Source of the DNA: an uncultured Bacteroidaceae bacterium
Lineage (GTDB): Bacteria; Bacteroidota; Bacteroidia; Bacteroidales; Bacteroidaceae
Direction of reading: 5' to 3'
Assembly (NCBI GenBank): GCA_944320965.1
Contig: CALUJO010000020.1
Coordinates: 1-39,787 of the forward strand
DNA: 39,787 bases
The translations under genes were made by a program, and so were the position numbers. Under the pieces are notes generated by a model that made no database searches, had not been told where the DNA came from, and saw only the letters and a list, made by a program, of their open reading frames with translations. This document shows positions 15,373 through 24,329 of this stretch, one piece after another. Numbering within the stretch: the stretch's first letter is position 1; each line of letters begins with the position of its first letter.

Positions 15373-17045
15373 TTTTCATTACAATACATATCCAACAGTC
15401 TTCTGGCTGTTTCATCGCCTGCATCGCTTGCTTTCTTCAAGTGCTTGCAGGCTTCTTCCTTACGGTTAACCTGAAGCATAGCAAGACCGGTCAGACGGTT
15501 TATATCCGCATTGTCAGGTTCCTTTGCAAGACACTGGCCCAAAAGCACCAGAGCTTCATTATAGTTACCCGCAATAATGCACAGACCGGCATGTTCAACC
15601 ATATATACAAGATTGTCCGGTGCAAGTTCTCTTGCCTTCAGTATATCATTCATTGCCTGCTGATAGCGTTTTCCTCGCATGGCAACCTGTTCTCTGTAAT
15701 AAAAGAATTCGTCAGACATCTTTTCGCTAAAGCCGGCAGAGAAAATATTCAGATACCTTAATGCTTCGGCATACTTCCCTACTCCGTCAAGATATACAGC
15801 CTTTGTATATATAAGGTTAAGCGTATCGTTGCCAAGAATATCCTTTTTTGTTTCCATCAAGGAATCTACAAGCATTATCTGTTCGTCATAATCGGCACCG
15901 CATTTCCTGTTCAGTTCAATATAGTCGGCTATAACAGGATAGGTACATAGATTTGAACTTATTACATGACCGTAACTTGCCTTTGCATCACAGAACTTGT
16001 TTTCAGAATACTCCAACTCCCCTTTCAACTGATAATAAAGCGGAAGAGGATTAATTGATATTGCATCGTCAATTTCCCTGTATGCATCAGCCGATTCATA
16101 TCCTTTTGTTCCTTTCATGTTTTCAAGGTTCGTATATATGAACTTTGCCATAGCATAATGCTGTTCATCTTCGTTCTGATATTTTTTGCAAGCCTCCTTT
16201 ATATTCTCATCCGCAAGTTCCTTGTCCTTTGTCGCATAGTACTTCGCCAATGATTCATATGAATAGGGAGAATCCGGATACAACTCCATAAACTGGTTCA
16301 GATACTTCAGATAATCACTTTCAGGCATATTTGAAATACCCATCATCAATGCAACCTGAGCATCGTTTTCGTTTGCGGGAAGTTTCTTTATCAAGCCCAC
16401 AGAGGACGCTACAAGATTTGTAAACATAAACGCATCAAATCCCATTTTCTCGGTCATTTTCACCCCACAGGCATACGCCTTTCCACCTTCTTCAGACTTC
16501 TGTGCAATACCGATAAGCTTTCCATCCTCACCGACAACCGGACAGCTGACAGCAGATTCGGGAAGTTTTATGTCAAGCGTATAATACTTGTCGCCATCCT
16601 TTGCTGATGAAATTTCAGAAATCTTGCCATTTACAACAGATGGAGTTTTACTGCTTGAATACATCACAACATAAACAGGAGTACCAACAGTCGGAGTTAT
16701 ATCAGACAACTGAAGATAAGATGACTTCTTCATTGTTGCAGTAAGGCGGGCAATATCATAAATATCATCAATGCCGTTTACATATTTCAACTGATACTTT
16801 TTGCCGTCCTTTGTCATTACAACAAGTGAATCCGCTCCTACAAGGTTCTTATAGTCTGTAACGCAAACACCGCCATTTGAAACAAATACACCGTTGCTGC
16901 TGCTTTTAAGCTTGCCGGCTGTATCATAGGTAATTATCTTGCACACTGCCGAAGAAGCACTCTTCACACCCGAAGGTACCTTCTGCCCCAGCACACCTGA
17001 CAGAGGCAAAAGACAGGTCAAGACAGAAAACAAAATCTTTTTCAT
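15369..17045 (-). CDS. Exported trypsin-fold pseudoprotease with TPR repeats
   Basis: This 558-residue protein has a signal peptide (MKKILFSVLTCLLPLSGVLG). A trypsin/HtrA-like domain follows at about 25-205, then tetratricopeptide-type helices at about 225-558. Aligning the domain with HtrA shows a broken triad. The His position in VTDYKNLVG is K66. The Asp (D97, IYDIARL) is kept. The GNSGGP serine site reads SAVSCP, placing V166 at the Ser position. Protease activity is therefore unlikely, and a binding or scaffold role in the periplasm is more plausible. It starts 1 nt after the rlmB stop, so it is the last gene of the recN-rlmB transcript. The domain calls come from pattern; the function is unknown. 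Confidence 0.75.
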   Translation of the reverse strand: MKKILFSVLTCLLPLSGVLGQKVPSGVKSASSAVCKIITYDTAGKLKSSSNGVFVSNGGVCVTDYKNLVGADSLVVMTKDGKKYQLKYVNGIDDIYDIARLTATMKKSSYLQLSDITPTVGTPVYVVMYSSSKTPSVVNGKISEISSAKDGDKYYTLDIKLPESAVSCPVVGEDGKLIGIAQKSEEGGKAYACGVKMTEKMGFDAFMFTNLVASSVGLIKKLPANENDAQVALMMGISNMPESDYLKYLNQFMELYPDSPYSYESLAKYYATKDKELADENIKEACKKYQNEDEQHYAMAKFIYTNLENMKGTKGYESADAYREIDDAISINPLPLYYQLKGELEYSENKFCDAKASYGHVISSNLCTYPVIADYIELNRKCGADYDEQIMLVDSLMETKKDILGNDTLNLIYTKAVYLDGVGKYAEALRYLNIFSAGFSEKMSDEFFYYREQVAMRGKRYQQAMNDILKARELAPDNLVYMVEHAGLCIIAGNYNEALVLLGQCLAKEPDNADINRLTGLAMLQVNRKEEACKHLKKASDAGDETARRLLDMYCNEN

Positions 17046-17046
17046 A

Positions 17047-17787
17047 TCATTTATTTCTTTGTCTTACTACTTCATAAATAAGCACACCTGCAGCCACCGA
17101 AACGTTTAGCGAACCGATAGTTCCGAACTGAGGAATCTTAACCCATTCGTCGCACAATTTCAGATGGTCATAAGGTATACCCTTGTCTTCAGCACCCATT
17201 ACTATACATACAGGTCCGTCACATTCGCTTTCTGTATAGTTTATTTCACCTTTTTCAGTTGCCGCCAGAATTTTAATGCCTGAATTTTTCATAAAATCAA
17301 TTGCATCGGCAATATTGTTTTCGCGGCAAACCGGAATTGTATGCAATGCACCAGCCGAAGTCTTGATCGCATCGGCATTTACCGTAACGCTGTTCTTTGA
17401 CGGAATCACTATGGCATCAACACCGGCGCATTCACATGTCCTGGCAATGGCACCGAAATTCCTTATGTCCGTTATACCGTCAAGAAGCACTATGAACGGA
17501 GTCTTTCCCTGTTCATACAAAAAAGGAACAATGCCCTCAATCTTCTGATATGTTATCTGGGAAACAAATGCCACGACTCCCTGATGGTTCTTCCTGGTAA
17601 TTCTGTTTATCCTTTCAACAGGTACTCTCTGGACATTTATATCCTTTCCCTTTATTGCCGCAAACAGTTCCTTTGACAGGTCACTCTGAATATCCTTCTT
17701 AACAAGAATCTTGTCAATCTCCTTTCCTGCCTGCACAGCTTCTATAACGGCACGAACGCCGAAAATCATTTCATTCTTATCTATCAT
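17047..17787 (-). CDS. rlmB: 23S rRNA (guanosine-2'-O)-methyltransferase, TrmH/SpoU family
   Basis: This 246-residue SPOUT methyltransferase has an N-terminal substrate-binding domain (MIFGVRAVIEAVQ, RKNHQGVVAFV). The three SpoU motifs follow: LDGITDIRNFGAIARTC, IVMGAEDKGI and IPQFGTIGSLNVSVAAGVLIYE. The length and the ITDIRNFGAIAR motif agree with RlmB, which methylates G2251 of 23S rRNA using SAM. Its ATG overlaps the recN stop by 4 nt, indicating translational coupling. Confidence 0.9.
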   Translation of the reverse strand: MIDKNEMIFGVRAVIEAVQAGKEIDKILVKKDIQSDLSKELFAAIKGKDINVQRVPVERINRITRKNHQGVVAFVSQITYQKIEGIVPFLYEQGKTPFIVLLDGITDIRNFGAIARTCECAGVDAIVIPSKNSVTVNADAIKTSAGALHTIPVCRENNIADAIDFMKNSGIKILAATEKGEINYTESECDGPVCIVMGAEDKGIPYDHLKLCDEWVKIPQFGTIGSLNVSVAAGVLIYEVVRQRNK

Positions 17788-19442
17788 TTCTTCAACAGTT
17801 CTTTAGCATTATTAATTGCGGCTTCCGATATTGAACTTCCGCTCAACATCATTGCCAGTTCGTTAATTCTCTCTTCGTTGTCAAGCAATCTTATATTACT
17901 TGTAGTTCTGTCATCAGCACCGGTATCCTTATAGACCTTATACTGACAGTTTCCCTTTGCGGCAATCTGAGGAAGATGGGTAATGCTTATTACCTGCATG
18001 CGGTTACCCATGTCACTCATTATATCACCCATTCTTGCAGCAATCTCGCCCGAAACACCGGTATCAATCTCATCAAAGAAAATGGTCGGCAGAACCTTTA
18101 CACGGCAAATCATATATTTTATGGCAAGCATTACACGGGCAATTTCACCGCCAGAAGCTATGCCTGAAATATCCTGCATGCCACGATTCCTGTTCGCCGA
18201 GAACATCATCCGGACAATATCCCGTCCGTCGGAAGACAGATGTTCCTTTCTTTCACATTCCATATTTATACTTACATCCGGCATGCCAAGATTTCTCAAC
18301 ACATCTTTCATGCCTTCTGCTATACTTTCAAACTCACGGCAACGTGATTCTGTAAGTTTCCCTGCAAGATTTTCAGCCTCATCATACGCCTTGTCCATCT
18401 TTTCCTTCAGAGATACAAGCAAGTCATCATGACGGTCAATCGCATCAAGCTTGCGCCTCATGTCATCAGCTATTCCAATAAGCTCGGAAACTGTACTTAC
18501 ATGGTATCTCTGTTCAAGCGAGTATATCTGATTAAGGCGTTCATTAACGTAATTCAGCCTTTCAGGGTCAAAACTTATATCTTCGGCAAGACTTGAAACT
18601 TCATATGAAAGGTCTTTCAAGTCTATATAGGCATTCTCTATTCTCTGCGCGATATCTTCAGCCTGCGGATAGACATTTCCAAGCGAACGGGCAGTCTGCA
18701 TCTGATGTTTCAGAGATGATATAACCCCGCCTGATTCCGAATCAAACAGTTCTCCTATCGAATACAGTCCGTTCTTTATTTCTTCTGAATGGCTCAATAT
18801 ATTGTTTTCCTCTTCAAGTTCTTCCTGCTCACCGTCAACAAGTTTGGCGCTGTCCATCTGTGACAGCTGGAAACGGAGATATTCCTCTTCTTCCCTTGCC
18901 TTTCCCGAGCTGGCTACGAACTCTTCATACTCCTTCCTTGCCGAGTTATATACGGAAAAAGCCTTCCTGTAGTCTGCAAGCAGACCGGCATTTCCGGCAA
19001 CAGTGTCAACAAAACCTACCATGAAAGAGGCATTTCCAATCAGCAGATTCTGATGCTGCGAATGTATGTCTATCAGCTTCATCCCTATCTCCCTTAACTG
19101 TGTAAGTTGCACAGGAGTATCATTGATAAAAGACCTTGACTTGCCTGCCGGAGATATTTCGCGGCGGATAATGCACTCGTCATCATAATCAAGTCCGTAT
19201 GCATCAAACAGCTCACGCAGATTAAAGTCCGAAAGTCTGAATGTAGCTTCAACCACACATTTTTCCTTACTGTCCTGAAGAGCTTTCATATCAGCCCTCT
19301 GACCAAGAATCATGTTTATAGCCCCAAGCAATATTGACTTTCCCGCACCGGTTTCACCTGTTATGACTGAAAATCCTTTACCAAAGGATATGTCAAGCTC
19401 CTTTATAAGGGCATAATTGCGTATATATAAATGTTCTAGCAT
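17784..19442 (-). CDS. recN: DNA repair protein RecN
   Basis: This 552-residue SMC-like ATPase acts in double-strand-break repair. The Walker A motif is GETGAGKS (29-36). A long coiled-coil central region covers about 150-390. The C-terminal part has the ABC-type signature with SGGEIARVMLA, the Walker B region LPTIFFDEIDTGVSG and a conserved ISITHLPQIAAKG. The length is normal for RecN. It starts 4 nt after the PorD gene, and its end overlaps rlmB by 4 nt. Confidence 0.95.
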   Translation of the reverse strand: MLEHLYIRNYALIKELDISFGKGFSVITGETGAGKSILLGAINMILGQRADMKALQDSKEKCVVEATFRLSDFNLRELFDAYGLDYDDECIIRREISPAGKSRSFINDTPVQLTQLREIGMKLIDIHSQHQNLLIGNASFMVGFVDTVAGNAGLLADYRKAFSVYNSARKEYEEFVASSGKAREEEEYLRFQLSQMDSAKLVDGEQEELEEENNILSHSEEIKNGLYSIGELFDSESGGVISSLKHQMQTARSLGNVYPQAEDIAQRIENAYIDLKDLSYEVSSLAEDISFDPERLNYVNERLNQIYSLEQRYHVSTVSELIGIADDMRRKLDAIDRHDDLLVSLKEKMDKAYDEAENLAGKLTESRCREFESIAEGMKDVLRNLGMPDVSINMECERKEHLSSDGRDIVRMMFSANRNRGMQDISGIASGGEIARVMLAIKYMICRVKVLPTIFFDEIDTGVSGEIAARMGDIMSDMGNRMQVISITHLPQIAAKGNCQYKVYKDTGADDRTTSNIRLLDNEERINELAMMLSGSSISEAAINNAKELLKK

Positions 19443-19446
19443 AAGT

Positions 19447-20355
19447 TTAATTTTGAGTAGCCTGTTTTATCTTGTCCCAGTCATTTACATTGGCAGGGCT
19501 GAGTTCCATCAGGCAATCATAAACTTTGTCACGTTCGGCCTGCGGACCGCGTGAAAAGACATTAAGCAGTTCTTCTTTTTTGGTTGAAACAATAATGTCA
19601 GGAACTGATGACATCGGACGGTTTGACTTTGCCGTCTTCAGCTGTTCAAGCGAAGCTGCTATTGAAGCACGTCCGCGGTCTGCATTCTGCGCCATTTCGT
19701 CAAGTCCAGTTCTGTGATAGTCATACATAAACTGTCGCAACGGTTTCAACCCTTCATCAATATAATCAAATATTACTGCATATCTGTTCCTTGAATCCTC
19801 AAAGGCCTTCCATCCGGTTTCTCCCATACTTTGCGCCGCGTTTACAATGTCAACACACCTCTGCAGCACATCTGTTCCTCCCATAGGGCTCATGGTATCC
19901 ATGTCAAGACCGATAATCAGATAGCAGTAATAGGCAATTACCGCTGTCAGGTTATTGTCAATGATTTCAGGTCTGAACTCAATAGGGTCAAACTCTATAT
20001 AGGAAAAATCAAAATTATTGTCCTTGAAATTAAGTACAGGTGAATTATAGTTTGAATTGTATGCCGGTCGTGTTGACTGCACTGTCAGTTCTGTCTTGAA
20101 TGTTCCGTCGTCCGAATACTCTTTTACCACAATACTGAAACTGCATGATATACGTTCATTGAAAGCATATTTTGCCGTAGTCCATTCGGTTTCATTGATA
20201 AATTCCTTCAGGGCATTTTCAAGCGTCTTGAATATCTGGGTATTTGTTCCCTGTATCTGTGACGAATTGATGCTCACGTTACAGTTAAGTTCCTGTGCTC
20301 CGAGCGGAAGCAGGAACAAGAACGGTAACAATATCAAACTGTAAATTCTTCGCAT
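19447..20355 (-). CDS. PorD-like (DUF4835) protein associated with type IX secretion
   Basis: This 302-residue exported protein starts with the signal peptide MRRIYSLILLPFLFLLPLGAQ. It then has the family's N-terminal ELNCNVSINSSQIQGTNTQIFKTLE region and the DPIEFRPEIIDNNLTAVIAYYCYLIIGLD segment, which are typical of DUF4835. Members of this family include PorD, required for type IX secretion in Porphyromonas gingivalis. That fits the two T9SS-type cargo proteins at the right end of the window. It lies between coaBC (6 nt) and recN (4 nt). Confidence 0.85.
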   Translation of the reverse strand: MRRIYSLILLPFLFLLPLGAQELNCNVSINSSQIQGTNTQIFKTLENALKEFINETEWTTAKYAFNERISCSFSIVVKEYSDDGTFKTELTVQSTRPAYNSNYNSPVLNFKDNNFDFSYIEFDPIEFRPEIIDNNLTAVIAYYCYLIIGLDMDTMSPMGGTDVLQRCVDIVNAAQSMGETGWKAFEDSRNRYAVIFDYIDEGLKPLRQFMYDYHRTGLDEMAQNADRGRASIAASLEQLKTAKSNRPMSSVPDIIVSTKKEELLNVFSRGPQAERDKVYDCLMELSPANVNDWDKIKQATQN

Positions 20356-20361
20356 TAAGGA

Positions 20362-21567
20362 TTATTTTAAAATCTCCTGCAGGTTGTCAACTATATCGGA
20401 TGCCACTTCGTTTTTTATTTTCAAAGGGAATCTCTGCACGTTTCCGTCCCTGCCTATAATTGTTATCTTATTTGTATCTGTCCTAAATCCGGCACCTTTG
20501 TCATTCAGTGAATTAAGCACTATGAAATCCAGATTCTTACTTTCAAGCTTGCGTTCTGCATTCTGCATTTCATCATTTGTTTCAAGTGCAAATCCTACAA
20601 GGCGCTGGTTATCCTTTTTCATCCGGCCAAGTTCACGGGCTATATCCTTTGTCGGCTTCAATGAAAGGACAAGGTCATTTCCCTCACGCTTTATTTTTTT
20701 GTCTGCCTGATGCTCAACCGTATAATCGGCAACAGCTGCACAAAGTATTGCAGCATCACATTCGGGGGAGAACTTTACGGCAGCCGAATACATATCTCCT
20801 GCCGACTCAACATCAACTCTGGATATATTCGGGTTTGCTGTTTTCAGGTTTACAGGTCCTGAAACCAAAACAACTTCAGCACCACGGTCTGCACACTCCT
20901 CAGCCAGCGCATATCCCATCTTTCCGGAAGAATAGTTACCTATAAAACGTACAGGGTCTATCTTTTCGTATGTCGGACCGGCAGTAATCATTATTTTCTT
21001 ACCTTTCAACAAAGCACGGCTTTCAAAATAATCAGCAAGATATTTGACAATATTTGCCGGTTCCTCCATTCTGCCCTTGCCTACAAGCTGGCTTGCCAGT
21101 TCACCCTCGCCCGGTTCTATTATATAATTGCCGTATGAACGAAGCTTGTCAAGATTCTGTTGTGTTGCAGGATGCGCAAACATATCAAGGTCCATTGCAG
21201 GAGCAATGAATACAGGAGCCTTCATTGACATATACGTAGTAACCAGCATATTGTCTGCCACACCATTTGCCATCTTGCCTATTGTTGAAGCTGTTGCAGG
21301 CGCAATAAGCATTAGGTCGGCCCATTGCCCAAGGTCAACATGACTGTTCCATGTTCCGTCGCGGTGTGAGAAGAATTCGCTTATTACAGGCTTGCGCGTA
21401 AGCGTTGCAAGGGTAAGCGGTGTTATGAATTCCTTTCCCGCAGGCGTTATGACAACCTGAACTTCCGCTCCCTGTTTTATAAGTTCACGGGCAAGTACCG
21501 CAGCCTTATATGCCGCAATACTTCCTGTTATACCCAATACTATTTTTTTTCCTTTCAGTATACTCAT
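20362..21567 (-). CDS. coaBC: Bifunctional phosphopantothenoylcysteine decarboxylase / phosphopantothenate-cysteine ligase
   Basis: This 401-residue enzyme carries out two steps of coenzyme A synthesis. The CoaC flavoprotein half has GSIAAYKAAVLAREL, the active-site histidine region SHRDGTWNSHVDLG and APAMDLDMF. The CoaB half begins at about 188 with MITAGPTYEKIDPVRFIGNYSSGKMGYALAEEC and includes CAAVADY. Its ATG overlaps the stop of the upstream exonuclease gene by 4 nt, and porD follows after 6 nt. Confidence 0.95.
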   Translation of the reverse strand: MSILKGKKIVLGITGSIAAYKAAVLARELIKQGAEVQVVITPAGKEFITPLTLATLTRKPVISEFFSHRDGTWNSHVDLGQWADLMLIAPATASTIGKMANGVADNMLVTTYMSMKAPVFIAPAMDLDMFAHPATQQNLDKLRSYGNYIIEPGEGELASQLVGKGRMEEPANIVKYLADYFESRALLKGKKIMITAGPTYEKIDPVRFIGNYSSGKMGYALAEECADRGAEVVLVSGPVNLKTANPNISRVDVESAGDMYSAAVKFSPECDAAILCAAVADYTVEHQADKKIKREGNDLVLSLKPTKDIARELGRMKKDNQRLVGFALETNDEMQNAERKLESKNLDFIVLNSLNDKGAGFRTDTNKITIIGRDGNVQRFPLKIKNEVASDIVDNLQEILK

Positions 21568-22343
21568 TGTTTTTTTCCTGTAAATTCTTCAAGACGTATC
21601 TTGGTAAGTACATTTTTGGTATTCAGAGTGAAGTCGCCGTTCATAATCCATCCGAAATATCCTGTATCCTTTTTGAGAACTTCTCTTACAGGTACACCTT
21701 TATATTTCCCGAAATTGAATACTTCAACTCCATTGTCGTCATAAATGATTCTTCCCGCAAAATCAACATTACGTGTAAAGCTTGAATATTCAGAAAGGAA
21801 TGCCACATCATTCTGAAGCTGGTCGCCATACATATCAAGCTGTCCCTTCAGAACCTCGTAAGTAGCCCTTGTGTCGGCAAGTGCCGAATGTGCGTCTTCA
21901 AGATTCTTTCCGCAATAGAATTTGTATGCAGCAGAAAGCGTACGCTGCTCCATCTTGTGATAAATTACCTGAACATCAATGAATCTGCGCTTTGTTATGT
22001 CCAAATCGACACCGGCACGAAGAAATTCCTCTACAAGCAAAGGCACGTCAAATCTGTTGGAATTGAATCCGGCAATATCGCATCCTTCAAAATCGTTTGC
22101 AATATTCTTTGCAACCTGTTTGAATGTCGGACAATCTGCAACATCCTCGTCATAAATGCCATGCACCTTTGAAGATTCTTCCGGTATATGCATTTCCGGA
22201 TTTATTCTCATGGTCTTTGCCTCTTCGTTACCGTTAGGATAAACCTTAAGGTAGCATATTTCAACGATTCTGTCCGAATTTATATTTACGCCGGTTGTTT
22301 CCAAATCAAAAAACACCAGCGGATTTTTCAAATTGAGTTTCAT
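21564..22343 (-). CDS. DnaQ-like 3'-5' exonuclease
   Basis: This 259-residue DEDDh exonuclease has the ExoI motif FFDLETTG, the ExoII region GFNSNRFDVPLL and the ExoIII motif HSALADTRAT. After the nuclease domain (about 1-170) it carries a C-terminal extension with FNFGKYKGVPVREVLKKDTGYFGWI, as in other Bacteroidales epsilon-like proteins. It may proofread for DNA polymerase III or act in repair. It lies downstream of dnaN but is separated from it by a terminator-like hairpin, and it overlaps coaBC by 4 nt. Confidence 0.88.
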   Translation of the reverse strand: MKLNLKNPLVFFDLETTGVNINSDRIVEICYLKVYPNGNEEAKTMRINPEMHIPEESSKVHGIYDEDVADCPTFKQVAKNIANDFEGCDIAGFNSNRFDVPLLVEEFLRAGVDLDITKRRFIDVQVIYHKMEQRTLSAAYKFYCGKNLEDAHSALADTRATYEVLKGQLDMYGDQLQNDVAFLSEYSSFTRNVDFAGRIIYDDNGVEVFNFGKYKGVPVREVLKKDTGYFGWIMNGDFTLNTKNVLTKIRLEEFTGKKQ

Positions 22344-22363
22344 ATCTTTCTTTCATTAAAAAT

Positions 22364-22399
22364 AACAGCTAAGGCTTGCACTTGGCAGCTTTAGCTGTT
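22364..22399 (-). terminator. Hairpin between dnaN and the DnaQ-like gene
   Basis: A 9-bp stem pairs AACAGCTAA (22364-22372) with TTAGCTGTT (22391-22399). On the minus strand it is followed by TATTTTT. It should end most dnaN transcripts before the exonuclease gene. Confidence 0.65.
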
Positions 22400-22419
22400 A
22401 AACTGTTTATATTGCCATT

Positions 22420-23547
22420 TTAAAGCATCATTGGTGTAAGCAACATCAGAAGGTCTTCACCATCTTCCTGTGCTACCGGAGTAATTATTCCTGCTCTTGT
22501 CTGGTCAAGAAGCTCTATTTTCACTTCTTCACCCGGAAGGTTAACAAGCATTTCAATCAGGTATGGTGAATTGAAACCTATATCCATCGGAGAACCTTCG
22601 TAAATACATCCGACTGATTCTTCAGCTGAAGAAGAGAAATCTCTGTCCTGTCCCGAAATGACTATTGAGCTTGCGCCGTTCAATGAGAACTTGACAAGTC
22701 CACCAGACTGCAATGAACAGATTGAAACACGCTTCAATGCTCCAAGAAGTGATGAACGGTCAATTGTTATCACATTAGGGGCATTTGTCGGTATAACCGC
22801 ATTATAGTTAGGGTATCTTCCTTCTGTAAGACGGCATGTCATTACATAATCCTTCAGAGAGAAAACGGCATTGCGGCTGTTGAACAGAATCTTCACTTCC
22901 TCTTCCTCTTTAGGAAGTATGTTTCTCAACATTGTTGCCGGTTTCTTTGGCAGGATGAATGCAGATTTGCCTTCGCTGTGAACTGCTCCGGTTCTGTATC
23001 TTACAAGGATATGACCGTTGCTGGCTACAATTGTAAGGTCGTCGGCAGTAAAGTCAAAGTAGATGCCATTCATAGTAGGACGGCATTCGCTGTTATCTGT
23101 TGCAAACAGTGTTTTGGATATACCGTTAAGCAGGATGTTTGAAGTAGCAGCCACTTCAACAGTATCTTCATTTTTCAATACTTCAGGAGCCTTAGGGTAT
23201 TCCATCGGATTCTGACCTACAAGATTAAGAACTCCGTTCATATATTCGATTTTTACCTCAAAGGTATTTGTATCCACTACAATGGCAATAGGCTGTTCCG
23301 GAATCTCTTTCAGAGCATCAAGCATACTCTTTCCGGACATTGTAAATGAACCGTTTGAATCAAACTCGACAACATCAATAAACGTTTCCATTGTTGTTTC
23401 ACTGTCCGAAGCTGTAACTTTCATTTTTCCGTTGTTCAGTTCGAACAAGAAATTGTCAAGAATGGATATTGCATTCTTTGATGCTATAACACGACTAATA
23501 GACTGTAAACGAGACAGTAATCCTGTGCTTGAAATGGTAAATCTCAT
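22420..23547 (-). CDS. dnaN: DNA polymerase III sliding clamp (beta subunit)
   Basis: This 375-residue sliding clamp begins MRFTISSTGLLSRLQSISRVI. It has the three-domain pattern of DnaN, including ATDNSECRPTMNGIYFDF and GRYPNYNAVIP, and ends ITPVAQEDGEDLLMLLTPMML. The open frame extends upstream to 23649, but the ATG at 23547 matches the family's N-terminus. A promoter lies between 23547 and the upstream gene, so the longer start would lie upstream of the transcript. The length is normal. Confidence 0.95.
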   Translation of the reverse strand: MRFTISSTGLLSRLQSISRVIASKNAISILDNFLFELNNGKMKVTASDSETTMETFIDVVEFDSNGSFTMSGKSMLDALKEIPEQPIAIVVDTNTFEVKIEYMNGVLNLVGQNPMEYPKAPEVLKNEDTVEVAATSNILLNGISKTLFATDNSECRPTMNGIYFDFTADDLTIVASNGHILVRYRTGAVHSEGKSAFILPKKPATMLRNILPKEEEEVKILFNSRNAVFSLKDYVMTCRLTEGRYPNYNAVIPTNAPNVITIDRSSLLGALKRVSICSLQSGGLVKFSLNGASSIVISGQDRDFSSSAEESVGCIYEGSPMDIGFNSPYLIEMLVNLPGEEVKIELLDQTRAGIITPVAQEDGEDLLMLLTPMML

Positions 23548-23618
23548 ATATTTTATCTTTATTTTTATTATTTCTTCAAGATGTTCCAATCCTGTATTTA
23601 CAGGACCAAATAATTGCA

Positions 23619-23650
23619 CAAATATACTGAAAAAGAACCGGACCATCAAA
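23619..23650 (-). promoter_or_regulatory. dnaN promoter
   Basis: On the minus strand TTTG (23650-23647) and TATATTTG (23626-23619) match both consensus elements with a 20-bp gap. The -7 element lies about 70 nt before the dnaN ATG. Confidence 0.7.
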
Positions 23651-23692
23651 AAAATAAACCTTCCATTTTTAGCATGAATGGATAAATATTAC

Positions 23693-23700
23693 TAATTTCG
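23693..23700 (+). promoter_or_regulatory. Weak predicted -7 element for the DUF3127 gene
   Basis: TAATTTCG differs from TAnnTTTG at one base and lies 28 nt before the ATG at 23729. It is divergent from the dnaN promoter. Confidence 0.35.
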
Positions 23701-23728
23701 CATAAACAAAACTTATAATAAATACATA

Positions 23729-24103
23729 ATGGAATTTCAAGGCAAAATAATCGCTGTTCTTCCAATTGCCGAAGGACAGAGCAAAAGCGGCAACAACTGG
23801 AAAAAACAAGAATACGTGATTGAAAATCACGACCAGTACCCTCGCAAGATGTGTTTCAACCTGTGGTCAGACAAGATTGACCAGTTCAACATCCAGCTTG
23901 GTGAGGAACTTAACGTATTCTTTGACATTGACTGCCGCGAATGGAACGGCAAATGGTTCAACGACATACGTGCTTGGAAAGTTGAAAGAGTGGCTCAGGG
24001 CGCACAGCCTCAACAGTCGGCACCTATGAACAACTTCCCACCGATGAATGAAGCTCCGGCACCAATACCACCGGCAGCAAGCGAAGATGATCTTCCTTTC
24101 TAA
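23729..24103 (+). CDS. DUF3127 OB-fold protein with an SSB-like C-terminal tail
   Basis: This 124-residue protein opens MEFQGKIIAVLPIAEGQSKSG and contains NNWKKQEYVIEN and the CFNLWSDKI segment, typical of DUF3127, a predicted OB-fold family. After about residue 90 comes a flexible Pro/Gln/Met-rich linker, then the acidic end SEDDLPF. That tail resembles the DDDIPF tip by which SSB recruits partner proteins. The layout of OB fold, disordered linker and acidic Phe-ending tip is that of SSB. It is encoded divergently from dnaN. A nucleic-acid-binding role with partners shared with SSB is a reasonable inference. Confidence 0.85.
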   Translation: MEFQGKIIAVLPIAEGQSKSGNNWKKQEYVIENHDQYPRKMCFNLWSDKIDQFNIQLGEELNVFFDIDCREWNGKWFNDIRAWKVERVAQGAQPQQSAPMNNFPPMNEAPAPIPPAASEDDLPF

Positions 24104-24113
24104 AGAAAAACAT

Positions 24114-24161
24114 ACATGCGGGATACATCCGATAATAGGCGATGTATCCCGCATGTTTTTT
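24114..24161 (+). terminator. Terminator after the DUF3127 gene
   Basis: A 16-bp perfect stem pairs 24114-24129 with 24141-24156 around an 11-nt loop, followed by a run of T's. It lies 11 nt after the stop codon. Confidence 0.9.
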
Positions 24162-24190
24162 ATAATTGTTTCCATTCCTTTACAGTCCCG

Positions 24191-24275
24191 AAAACACATT
24201 GAATGTTTTGCACAAAAACATAGAGCATTTACAGCAAAAACGTTTAATGTTTTTATCAAAAACACCAAACGTTTT
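24191..24275. repeat. Four degenerate 22-23-nt units of AAAAC...GTTTT type
   Basis: Four adjacent units start at 24191, 24214, 24236 and 24258. Each begins with AAAAC or AAAAAC and most end in GTTTT: AAAACACATTGAATGTTTT, AAAAACATAGAGCATTT, AAAAACGTTTAATGTTTTT and AAAAACACCAAACGTTTT. Each unit is roughly palindromic. They lie between two convergent genes, after the DUF3127 terminator. Confidence 0.6.
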
Positions 24276-24329
24276 CAGGCAAATACCTTCTATGATTTCA
24301 GACTAGCCAAACTGTTTCATACAGATACA

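Noticed and set aside
22420..23649. Longer dnaN start at 23649 adding 34 residues
   Set aside because: The family starts at MRFTIS, and a consensus promoter at 23619-23650 places the longer start upstream of transcription.
24191..24275. CRISPR array
   Set aside because: The units are only 22-23 nt with no separate spacers, they vary inside, and no cas genes are nearby.
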